DNA from: Papio anubis
Lineage: Eukaryota > Chordata > Mammalia > Primates > Cercopithecidae
DNA: 64,000 nucleotides
Direction: 5' to 3'
Assembly: GCF_008728515.1 (NCBI RefSeq)
Contig: NC_044989.1
Coordinates: 65,714,712-65,778,711, forward strand
Made by a program: the position numbers and the translations under genes. The notes below the pieces were generated by a model. The model made no database searches, was not told the origin of the DNA, and saw only the letters and a list, made by a program, of their open reading frames with translations. This document shows positions 52,524 to 64,000 of this stretch, in pieces (positions within the stretch are counted from its first letter, which is position 1; each line of letters begins with the position of its first letter).

Positions 52524-52648
52524 ATGGCTGGGCACAGTGGCATGTGTCTGTAGCCCCAGCTACTCCAGAGGATGAGGTGGGAGGACCATTTGAAGCTCAG
52601 GAGTTGGAGGCCAGCCTGGGCAACAAAGTGAGATCCTGTCTTTTATTT
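52524..52648 (+). mobile_element. Archaic 7SL-like Alu monomer (FLAM_A/FAM-like)
   Basis: 'ggctgggcacagtggcatgt' is followed by 'gtctgtagccccagctactc' and 'gaggatgaggtgggaggacc', the order found in 7SL RNA rather than in a normal Alu left arm. It then ends with 'ggccagcctgggcaacaaag'. Single arm. Confidence 0.7.
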
Positions 52649-52689
52649 AAAAAAGTACAAAATGGGAAAATTACATCAAAGGTTAGGCT

Positions 52690-52910
52690 AAGGGTGGTTG
52701 TTCAGTTTTGGGGTCAGAGTGACAAGAGAATCAAATACTGGTTCCAGGCCCCCAAAACAGGCCACTAAGAACAAGGAATCTTTCTGAATCATAATTTCTT
52801 CAATTACAATTATACAGGCTGCTGTAAGGATACAATGACAGATCTAACCGAAGGGCTGGATTGTACTTAGTACATGGTAAATGCTAGATAAATGGTAGTC
52901 ATTTTACTTT
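52690..52910 (+). mobile_element. MIR SINE
   Basis: 'ttttggggtcagagtgacaa', 'gctgctgtaaggatacaatg', 'catggtaaatgctagataaa' follow sense MIR. Confidence 0.65.
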
Positions 52911-53561
52911 TTATTGGTAATGTAGTTACATTGCTTTTTATTGCAAAAATGTTATAAATAAGAATGTTTTCATTATTCGACTATTATATACGGTATTTCC
53001 TGAACAAACACTTTTTAAAATTAGCTGTCTTCTCCCTTCAAATTTTCAGAAATGAAATCAAATGTGAAAATAACATTTCTGTTAACCCACATGTAACATT
53101 TACAAATTGTTCTGTCTTATCTATTTTGTAAATTTTTTAAACTATAAGAAGTGCTTGCAAAAGATTAAATTTGTACACTTAACACATAAAACCCAACAGA
53201 TGCTGCTGTAAAGGGTCTCAAATGCAACACTGACATATTCTTGTGGTGTCTTTGCATTTTCTCTGTGGGATCCTGCACAATCCTGCACATTCTGAATCAT
53301 CTGTTGGCTTCTGAGTATACACTCCATGATCAAATACAGATAGAAGTAGTGTTCTTCCATGTTTAGGGCCATTAATTTAAAACAGATTTTGGACGTTCAA
53401 TTTTCCTTCCTATCATAGATTCCTTCATAACATAGAACTGAACATTTGAGTTCCTCCACAAGACTGTATATTATGAAGTATCAATCCCCCACCCTTGGGA
53501 GACGATGATTACTCTCCAAAGTATTTATCTATAAGCATGGATAATAATTTATAGAAGTATG
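52911..53561. other. SPRED2 intron 2 DNA
   Basis: AT-rich. A 76-codon minus-strand frame (53142-53372) has no domain and no splice logic, so it is not called. Confidence 0.35.
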
Positions 53562-53562
53562 G

Positions 53563-53864
53563 GCTGGGCGCGGTGGCTCATGCCCGTAATCCCAGCACTT
53601 TGGGAGGCCGAGGTGGGTGGATCACCTCAGGTCAGGAGTTCGAGACCAACCTGGTCAATATGGTGAAACCCTGTCTCTACTAAAGATACAAAAACTAGCT
53701 GGGTGTGGTGGCACACACCTGTAGTCCCGTTACTCAGCAGAACAATTGCTTGAACCTGGGAGGCGGAGCTTGCAGTGAGCCGACATCGCGCCACTGCACT
53801 CCAGCCTGGGTGACACAGCGAGACTCCGTCTCAAAACAAAAAACAAAAAACAAAAACAAAAACA
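53563..53864 (+). mobile_element. AluY/S-type element in intron 2, near exon 2
   Basis: 'ggctgggcgcggtggctcat' to a CAAAA-type tail, with a small deletion in the right arm. It lies about 550 bp 3' of exon 2 in transcript direction. Confidence 0.92.
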
Positions 53865-54411
53865 AACCAAAGTATGATACCACTACTTTTTGTTACTTTC
53901 TTTTTCCATGCATGTTTTATTCATTAGGGCATGAAATAAAAGCTAGATAAACATTTATTTATAAATAGCCTAATGTCAGATGGTATCTTGCCTTTGTATT
54001 TTACCTGCCACCATCCAAACCTCAATGGCATGCTCCATGAATAAACTCTACATTTTTAAAACACTGACTTCACAGCTCAGTACAATGTGATTCATAATAA
54101 TAAAAAAGTACACTTTTGTTTTGAACACCTTTTTACAATGTTAGACATCTTAATCAAAGATGCAAATAAAACAGCCAAATATACTTCTAAGCATCTCAGA
54201 TAAAGCGTGTGGTCAAAAGAGACTTTGCTGGAAAGGACAGTCACATTTTGCAATTTGGCACCAGCTCCGGGGTTCTAACTTTTGAAGCTTTTGCAAGAGT
54301 TTGAAGTCAGAGAAAGAAAGAAAAAAATACGTTAAGGAAAGAGTACTATGATTTAACGTAAATAAAGCAGTTGTCACTAATTTAACCCACGTGATGTATG
54401 TCTGCCATTAC
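53865..54411. other. SPRED2: SPRED2 intron 2 next to the exon 2 donor
   Basis: Unique-looking sequence; nothing beyond the donor site. Confidence 0.4.
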
Positions 54412-54589
54412 CAGTTTGTCTTTCTGTCGTTCACCATGGATGAGAAAGCCGCTTCGTCCATTGCCTTCAGGGTGCATGACCTTACAGACCCCGACACGAC
54501 TGATCCCGCCTCCTTCCTGTGGGAACCATCCCCCGCTGGAGTCATCTCTGGTCATAACCACAGCCTTGACACGCACAATATAGCTGTCA
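54412..54589 (-). CDS. SPRED2: SPRED2 coding exon 2: first half of the EVH1 domain
   Basis: The exon is 178 nt. Its first base completes codon 9 (Asp), then 59 codons follow, D10 to L68. The acceptor on the minus strand is gtcgttttag and the donor is GTAATG. The protein begins DSYIVRVKAVVMTRDDSSGG, continues with the FPQEGGGISRVGVCKV segment typical of SPRED EVH1 domains, and ends HGERQKDKL. EVH1 folds normally bind proline-rich peptides; in SPREDs the domain also binds the GAP-related region of neurofibromin. Residue 63 (R of HGER) is the site of a reported human nonsense variant and is intact here. The initiator Met and the first eight residues come from exon 1, which is outside the window. 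Confidence 0.96.
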
Positions 54590-55244
<655 letters not shown>

Positions 55245-55654
55245 ACTACAAACCCATTAAGAGGGTATTAAGTTTTCAACCCTTTAAAATTAGTTGAAAA
55301 TGAATGACCAAGTTTTAACATTTTATAAAGTCAAGAATCTTATTTAGCATAAAATAGGATAATCTACTTGCAAATCATAAATTCACCATGAAATCACATA
55401 TCTAGGTAGGAAAATATTTCAATTCCAATAACCCTTTACACATTTGTAGCCTTCTGTTTATGATTTTATTTCTTCCAGTCTAAAACCTCAATTTCACAAT
55501 AAGTTCTTCTGTACATTTGCCAAAAATCCTTTTTTTACCCCAGAGACCAACTCTAGCTTCTTTTCATTCTTCATCACTTTTGGGGGAAATTTATTTGGAT
55601 TTTTGGCAAGGCCATTACATTCTCACTTGCTGTTTTCTTTCTTTGGATAGAATT
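55245..55654. other. SPRED2 intron 1 DNA
   Basis: AT-rich, nothing recognised. Confidence 0.35.
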
Positions 55655-55750
55655 CATTTTTACTCATTCAAACATATATTTGCATCTTGCATATGCCAGG
55701 CGTTATAACAGATTCTCGGGAAACAAAGCTGCAGAGTAACAAAGAACTCC
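55655..55750 (-). mobile_element. L2 fragment
   Basis: 'tcattcaaacatatatttgc', 'catatgccaggcgttataac', 'ttctcgggaaacaaagctgc' match the antisense L2 3' end. Confidence 0.55.
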
Positions 55751-56009
55751 CCTCGTTCCCTGGGCCTCAGGGAAGACGCCCTCAGCCCGGGCACTCAGAA
55801 CTTGGCCCCCGCAATTGGCCAGAGACGTGGAGGCAGTGCCCCATAGCCCTGCTCACCTCACTCACCGCTAAAGGCAAAGCCACCAGATTTTCCATGACCC
55901 CCTACAGCTAACCCTCCACTGTCACCCAACTGACCTCCCTTGGCACCCCAACTCCAAGGTCTACCATTCCCTTTACTTCCTCATCCCCTCCTCTGATCAA
56001 TCCTTTCAT

Positions 56010-56290
56010 TTTTTTTTTTCACTGCGGTAAAATATGAATGGTATAAAATTTCCCATTTTAACCATTTTTAAGTATACAAGTTCAGTGGCATTAATTACAC
56101 CCACACCGTTGGTCAACCATCACCCGCATCTACCTCTAGAACTTTTCATCATCCCAAACTGAAACTCTGTACCCATGAAAAATACTAACTCCCCCTTCCC
56201 CACTTCCCCTACCCCTTAGCCCCTGGCACCCACCATTCTACTGTCTTGTCTCTATGAATCTGATACTCTAGGTACCTCATATAAGTTCCT
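56010..56290. mobile_element. L1M-group fragment
   Basis: 'ggtaaaatatgaatggtata', 'cccattttaaccatttttaa', 'ctgaaactctgtacccatga', 'atactctaggtacctcatat' is a common L1M segment. Orientation not assigned. Confidence 0.7.
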
Positions 56291-56329
56291 TTCCCTTTCC
56301 TAACCTAAATTAAAATGCACTCTCGGCTG

Positions 56330-57079
56330 GGCCTCTGTGGCCCATTCTCCCAGGGCTGATTTCTGTCTCCCCACTGCACCCTGCTGGGCCGAGATGTGGG
56401 TATGGTGCTTGCCACTGCTGCAGACTGTTCAGCCTCCCTCCAGTGTGAAGCTCACACCCTGACCATGCCCCCCTCATAACCCTTCTTCAGTCTTCCACAG
56501 ACCTCACTTTCCTTCATCCTTTGAAGACTTCAGCAACCAGGCTCACTGACTCTCCATATCTCCACCATGATCCCTGGCCTGATTCTTGATAATTTCATTA
56601 TTGACTCGGAGGATCCCTCCAATTCCCTGGCCTCTCAATTTCTGGGCCTCTTTCCTTCCAATGCCCTTGTCTTACAACCAACTTTAGCCGTTCATGCCCA
56701 GGTCAACCGTGAATCTTGTCATTACCAACATCTGCACCACCTCCATAACTCAATTGTAAGCATCCTGCTCTCCGACCACCTCGTAACTTTGCAGCTCTCT
56801 CCCTCCAGACTCTAATAATTCTTTATCCTGTTGGGGCCAACAATCTATTGTTTTGACCACTTTTGCCCTCCCCCAAACGCCACATCCTCAACTGATTCTC
56901 TACCCCTCCCCTTGCTTATGGCCATTGCCTGGCATGACCCCAGTGGAGTTAAATCCTATCATCTACCTACTCCGTAACCCCACCCAGGCTGCTGAACATA
57001 GTGCAAGGGAAAAACCCCACTCTACTATGCTCACAGGACTAGTTTGAAAGCCATAAACACTACTCTCTAGTGAGTCCTT
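56330..57079. other. C-rich intron 1 DNA, possibly older LINE sequence
   Basis: Pyrimidine-rich sequence that may be a 5' continuation of the following L2. Short plus-strand frames show no preserved domain. Confidence 0.3.
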
Positions 57080-58160
57080 AAGTGCCACCTGGCATCCTGC
57101 TACATTTCCCTGATCTGTCCCCCAAAGACAACTTTACACGGCCTCCTACCCCCTCACTCTCAGATGATGGATGAAGTTGCTTTAGCTTCACTGAGAAAAT
57201 AGACAAAATCACAGGAGACCTTTTGCCTGTGCCCACCACCATGCCTACGCTTTGTACCAGCACTCTCTCTGCCCTTCCTCCTGTAACTGTGGTTAAGTCA
57301 TCCATGATCCAAGTTAGGACCAACTTCCTCCACTTAAACACCTTCTACATACCAACAGTTCCCAAATTCACATTTCCATCCAGGTCTCTTCTGTGAGATT
57401 CAGTCCAGTAGAACCAAGGGCCCATGTGAAGTCTCTACATAGGTGTCTAATATGTACCACAATCAACATGTTTCAGGTTGAACTCTTGGTTCCTGACACC
57501 TCCTCATCCTTCTAGTTCTCTCTTCAAAATATATCCGGGATCCACTTTTTACCACTTCTACTGACACTGACCTGATCCAACTGTCATCACCTTCCATTGA
57601 GATTGCTGCAATAGCCTTCTAACTGGCATCCTTGCTTCCATGTTTGCCCAACTTAACCCAGAAAATAGAAAGGTAAGTCAGATCACTCTACTCAAACAAA
57701 CCCTCCAGTGGTATCACCAAGCAGAAGTCAAAATCTGGACCTTTTATCCTACTACTCTTCTTGTTCATTCCAGTTTGGTCCCACTAGCCTCCATGTTAAG
57801 CATCCTTCTACCTCAGGGCCTTTGCACTTGCTATTTCTTCTGTTCAAACCCTACTCCTCACATACCAACTGGGTTCATTCTCTTATTTCACTTAAGTCTC
57901 TGTCCAAGGTTATTTCAGAGAGGACTTCCCTGCCCACTCTATATAAAGCAGCATAGCACCCTCCACCCCTCTTAAATCTTCTCCCCCTGCTTTGGCTTTC
58001 TATATGCTACTAAATCAATGCTTGCTCAATAAAATATCTGCTTGCCTACCAGAATATAAATTCTACAGGAGCAGAAACTTTGCCTTTTTTGTTCAATTCT
58101 ATATCCCTAGGGCCTAGAATGGTGTCTTACATGTAATATGTTGCGGAATGAATAGGGCTA
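57080..58160 (+). mobile_element. L2 LINE 3' region (about 1 kb)
   Basis: Readable L2 landmarks in order: 'cactgagaaaatagacaaaa', 'ttgctgcaatagccttctaa', 'agggcctttgcacttgctat', 'ttctacaggagcagaaactt', 'atatccctagggcctagaat', ending near 'ttgcggaatgaatag'. Frames are broken. Confidence 0.75.
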
Positions 58161-58166
58161 AATTCA

Positions 58167-58503
<337 letters not shown>

Positions 58504-58507
<4 letters not shown>

Positions 58508-61500
58508 ATAGCTAACAGAATTCCTATAAAAATATACAGTGTTCAATACTTATTTACTTATGAACCACAATTACTACATTGGGATCATGGTATTTTTCCA
58601 TTCATAAAAATCAAAAAATCATGTAGAAGTACATATAAATATCATAGGACATACATGTACATATAGGACTAATCCAACTATTTCAGGATTCAACATGCAT
58701 ATTCCCTTAGATTAAGAACCTTCTGTAACATTTATTTAGATTAACTGCATACAATTTGAGAATATCCTTTTCCCCCAATCCCATTTATTTAAAAAAAAAA
58801 AATTAAGGGTCCTATGACTTTTAATTCTCGAGTGTGCAACACAGCTTTCTCAAATCTTCTATGAGTGTACTATGGGTTCATCTCAACAGGAGATGGCCAA
58901 GGTGAAGAATTGAAACTCTGTGCACCTCTTGTTAAAACATGCTTTTACTTTTTTTGTTTTGCAGCTGTGTGCTGTTCTCTGTTTCTTTGAGGGGATTAAG
59001 TAAACATGAAAAAGAGAAGTCTGCATTGCTTATGTTAGTGCCATAAACTTATTTCCAAAAAGTACCCATTTATTACAGAATTTAAAAATACCATACCCTT
59101 CTGTGTCCAGACTACAAGGCTGTTAACTCTGGCCTTTGCTTGCACTCTGAGGCCTCCTCCTTCCTGCCTCAATGCCTCCTATCAAGTGCCTTCTCCAGGG
59201 TATAGACTTCTCTGTGATGGGATTTGGGGAAAGGGAGGCTCAGGGGCAGAAGCCCCCTTTGTCTCCTCCGGCAAGAGCCCCGACAGCCAGCATTAACTGA
59301 GGCATCTGGCTATTTAAAACAAGGCGGGGGATAAAGTGCTGCACTAAAAGCTGCGAAGGATGTCTGGATAATCCAGCTGCATGGCTGCATGCCAACTGCT
59401 TCCTATCCATGGTGTATTTACGTTACTCAGGCACTTCACCCCACCCAGCACAGAAATGACAATGAACTTCACTACCAAAAAGGTATAAAGGAGGAAACTC
59501 TCTTCCCACCTTCCCTCCCGCTCTTTCTGGAAAGAATTAAACAACATCTGTTTAAAACAGATGCAGGGTTTGTTAGTGGGGGGGATGGGGCAGGAAGGGC
59601 AAGGGCAGATTAGTTTTAAAAATTTGCACAAGGAAACTGCTGCTGGTATGCCTTAGAAAAAAAAAATGTCAAAACATGCTATCATTGTCAAAAATAACAA
59701 CATTTTAAAAGAATGCTTCTGAAATTAACAACTGCTGTAATGGTGTGGATCTAGTGAAGCTCCAGCCAAGGGTCCAAACCCCAACTGAATGGAGCCCGAG
59801 TGTCTGAACTTGAGCTGAACAGCCCCAGTAATGTTATTACAAATCGTGTTGGACGGCCAGCGCTCAATACCATATTCTTTAGGTGTGTTATGGGCAAAAG
59901 TGGCTGGACTGAGGATCTTCCATTGAAATGTGGTTTCTTTATGGAAAAAGCTTTGTGTTCCCAACACGTGGACTTTTTGTAAAAACAGGACTTCCTGTCC
60001 CGGGATCACGCAATATGCAAAAGAGGCAGGTAACAACGTAAGGCAGGATAGGAAGGCAGAGAAAAAAACGCTTTCAAAACTGGATTAGCATCTCCACAGA
60101 AAAGTTTTAGACCTCAGCCTTTATGTTCTAAGTGTTCTCCAGTTTCAAAGCAGGCCCTGTCTGGGCCACGTTAACAGACGTAAACCAAGGAACTGTAGGA
60201 GATGACGGCGAGACAGCACTGGGTCTCACAAAGAATGTGTGCTCCAGGGCCAGGCGGCCCCGAAGTCCCCCAGTCCTCTCAGGAGCTGAAGAAACCTCTT
60301 TTTGAGCTTCAGTTTCCTCCTTTGCAAAATGAATAGGGGATCTACCCTGCTGGCTGAAAGCAGTGTTACAGATTCAGACATTTGGTAAATTGTAATCATC
60401 ATCATTTTTGCTGAAAGCCTACCTCAGTGACAGAAACAGGTCTTTGAAACACCAGCTTCCCTGGCCACTGAGGAGTGGGTTTCGATTGCCTGCCCTTTCT
60501 AGCGATCAGAGAGTGGAGGGGCAGGGAAGCTGTCAGGCTCTTGACAGTAGGAGGAAATTTGACATGGACCTCCAGCAAGTGTCATGAGAGGTTAGGTTTA
60601 TAAAGACCAGGTTTAGTTGTCCACTGTAGGCATACCTGTAGAGGAAAATAATGCTGTCCACCGTCTGTGAGCTGGCCCTCTGCTCCTGCCCTTCCCTATC
60701 GGTTTCTTTCAGGGATGGAGACTGGGACTTTTACCTCCCCATAAACACTTCCCACAGCCAACCCTTATCTGATTACACGGCTCCTTTATCTCTCCATTAT
60801 GCTCAACATTAGATTCACTTCCTCCCAGCCTCTTCTCCACTTCACCAGACCTTGAGAGGGATTAGCCAAGATCCCAGCCTCTTCAGCCCAACTCCCAGAC
60901 GCCAACTGAGCCAAATATAACACCAACTTCTTGCAGGGAGCCAGGCACACTCACTTTATTTTAATCACATCCCCCGCCCCCGGTCTTCCTCGTGCTTATA
61001 GATTTATACAGGCTCTTTGATTTCATCGAATTATATGTTTAAAATATTACATATGTGTGTATGAACTATATGTGAATATAAAATATATATAACTAGTTAT
61101 CTTTTTTAAAAAATCAACAAAATACTTCAGTAGAATCAAATGTGTTGAGAAACTGAGGGTACTGGTCATACTTTCTATTTGTTAAGTCAGGTGGTGGTTT
61201 TGTTTTGTGGGTGCTGTCTTAAGTATCAGCTACTCAATAATTTTTTGAAAGCGGACTGCCCTGGTTTTGGAAGTTTATATATTCTGAACTTTATGGGCAA
61301 GGAAAGTTAACATAACGTAATTTTATGCATGGTGGTAACATGATTTTCTGCTCTGTACAAGCCCCTGAAGGTAGAACACTTGCTCTACACGCTATAATGG
61401 CCCAGAAAATAAGGCCTTTGTGTTAACTACCAAAATATGTACTGTTTGTGTGGTTAGGTTAGGCCATTACAGAAAACAGTGTTAATGAAAGCTCATTAAT

Positions 61501-61990
61501 GCCTACAGTAGAAAGACTCGATCCAAAGATGCCAGATCTTGCAGTAGCTAATTTTGGCAAAGGCCATCAGCTCTTCTCTCAAACACGGATGAGCAGGCAC
61601 TGTGAGGCAGAGAAGAGATTTTCTGAGCATTAAGTGTTTGTTTCATAAAGGGAACCAGTTTGCATGATATAAGAATTAGGGAAGGTGAAAAGTGGGCTAA
61701 GATCACTTAACAAAAGGCTTCTCCACAGTTATTTAACATCAGTGAAATCAGCCAACGAATACACTCAATAGAGAGTACCTTTGAAACTGCCCTATTCCAG
61801 CTTCAAAGTATCTGCTAGTAAAAGAACCCATGTACTTAAACAGGGACTAACACTTTCATGTGAGCTCACAGTGCCCGGGCACTATGCTCTGACCACATTT
61901 ACCAAGAGGACAAAACAGGCTCTTCACTGTGTCCCTGCTTTTCTGAGGTGCTGTAGCTAATCTTGCTCATGCAGAGTAACCCCTACCCTT
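58504..61990. other. Alu-free stretch of intron 1 (3.5 kb)
   Basis: A MIR-like piece lies at about 60285-60420 ('gagcttcagtttcctccttt', 'gcaaaatgaataggggatct'). A TA/TG-rich patch is at 61035-61095. The stretch 59100-60280 is mixed in composition, unique-looking and not explained by repeats. No exon with SPRED2 phase is recognised. Confidence 0.45.
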
Positions 61991-62008
61991 AGAGGACTAC
62001 AACATAGC

Positions 62009-62311
<303 letters not shown>

Positions 62312-62335
62312 CTACAACATAGCTTTGGTTTTTTG

Positions 62336-62630
<295 letters not shown>

Positions 62631-64000
62631 AGCTTTGATTTTTAAAAATATGTTATCTTCATTATCAACTTATGTATTTTTTAAATGGCATGCAATGACT
62701 TTTAGGAATGGAACACTTACACAAACATGGTACCTAAAAGCTGTGTATAGGAGGTGGCGGTGGTGGTCTTTGCTTTACAATGACTGGGGATATAACCTTC
62801 ATACAGAAACCAATTAGGCTAAAAGCCAGGGGTCCTGCTTATGCGCAGAAGCCTCAGAAGGGGGATAAATAGGTTTTCCTTCTCCACTCTGTTGGGCTCA
62901 GAATCTGTGAGTAAAGCCAGTAAGTTCTGCTGTCCTGCAAGGTCACTAGCGCCCTCTGTGTCCAAGTTCTACCCTCTCCTGAAGAGGAGGTAAGGGGCAT
63001 GTCCCTCCTCATGCCTTGGATAAGCCGAGCATCTTTGTTGTTGTTCATGCTACCTAGCTACACCGAAGCATATAAATAAACCTCTCACCCACACGCTATT
63101 TTCCAGTGCACATATTAAAAGAGGCCGTTTCCTCCATTATCACGGAAGATACTGGTCAGCATATAAATGATTATTAAACTTAATAATTTATCAATCATTC
63201 TTCAGAACCAGTACTAACAAGTCAAAGTTTGCTAGGCTTGGACCTCTAGTATTTTAGTTTTCCTAATGAAATTTTAATACAGAAATACTTCTTTAAAAAT
63301 AAGCTGTGAATTCCTATTTTTGTAAGTGAGCAATTCTGATTCAAATTATATGCCCATACCTTGTTTAACATACGGTGCTGATTTAGCATGCTATGTGCCT
63401 CTATACTTTCCTTTAAACCTCAGTTTAAAGGAAAATATTATAGATTTAATATTTAGATAATACAGATTTAACTTATCACTGACATTAAATCCTAATTTAA
63501 ATATAAATATTTCCCCATCTCTGAGTGCTACCTTACACTTTCAGGTCACCAGAGCCAGAGCAGCATGTATACTGCACATTCTGGCACATTATCTTGCACC
63601 TGCCTTGCAGACATCCTTGGGAGTGGAATAGATGCTCTGCCCAGCTGTCCCTAGTCAAGGGTACAAGGCAGTGTGCCATGCACCAGTCTGGCCTCCTTCT
63701 TTCTTTCCTGCTGTGTCCTGTGACCCACAAGGGCCACACACACAAAAAAGGAAATTAAGCAAAGACACAAAGGAACAAAGATCAGGGCTGGAAGTTAAAC
63801 ACGTAAGCTTTACAGAGGCTTAGGAGCCTTTGAGGAAGTAGTTGGGAAAATACCGGCAGGCAATTAGGGATCCTCTGACATCCCCCGAGTCTGGGAGCCC
63901 TGAGTGACGGTTCTGGTGAGCTTGAAAAACCTACTGTGGCAGATGGAAGTTGGAGTGACTAGTGCCCCGTCACCTTCTCAGAGAAAGCCCCAATTTTAGG
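62631..64000. other. SPRED2 intron 1 DNA to the window edge
   Basis: No Alu, gene or RNA is recognised. A perfect 12-bp-stem hairpin lies at 63407-63434. Confidence 0.4.

Overview
The window is nuclear DNA of a primate, most likely an Old World monkey. About 42 Alu elements or Alu monomers can be read in it. Several carry the AluYR-type diagnostics seen in macaques and baboons: 'GGCTCAAGCCTG' near the 5' end, and 'GCGCTGTGTCACCC' (minus-strand reading) or 'GAGCTGAGATCCGGCC' near the 3' end. Human AluY normally has 'GGCTCACGCCTG'. Much older MIR, L2, L1M-group, MaLR LTR and MER2-type remnants fill part of the rest.

The only protein-coding gene I can support is SPRED2 (Sprouty-related EVH1 domain protein 2, a negative regulator of RAS-ERK signalling), on the minus strand. 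Coding exons 2 to 6 are present with intact GT/AG splice sites and matching phases: 54412-54589, 46268-46436, 43644-43708, 24234-24383 and 20989-21657 (with the stop codon). They encode residues 10 to 418 of a 418-residue protein, plus the last base of codon 9. Exon 1, the promoter and the 5' UTR lie beyond the right edge of the window. Exons 2 and 3 carry the EVH1 domain, exons 4 and 5 the linker, and exon 6 the KIT-binding region and the whole cysteine-rich Sprouty domain.

Layout from left to right: 1 to about 17.8 kb is intergenic DNA downstream of SPRED2, with Alu clusters and an Alu-free block at 6.3-10 kb. From about 18.3 to 21.66 kb lie the 3' UTR and the last exon, inside a 6.1 kb Alu-free block. 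From 21.66 to 54.4 kb lie introns 5, 4, 3 and 2 (about 2.6, 19.3, 2.6 and 8.0 kb) with exons 5, 4 and 3. From 54.6 to 64.0 kb is the 3' part of intron 1.

I found no previously undescribed gene system. The most unusual signals are small structural events. One is a 54-bp insert at 32840-32893 with a 13-bp target-site duplication; most of it is an inverted near-perfect copy of a site 1.15 kb away. Others are a palindromic expansion inside an Alu, a MER2-type transposon split by four Alu-family insertions, and an inverted Alu pair around SPRED2 exon 2. Repeat boundaries are read by eye and are approximate unless a target-site duplication fixes them.
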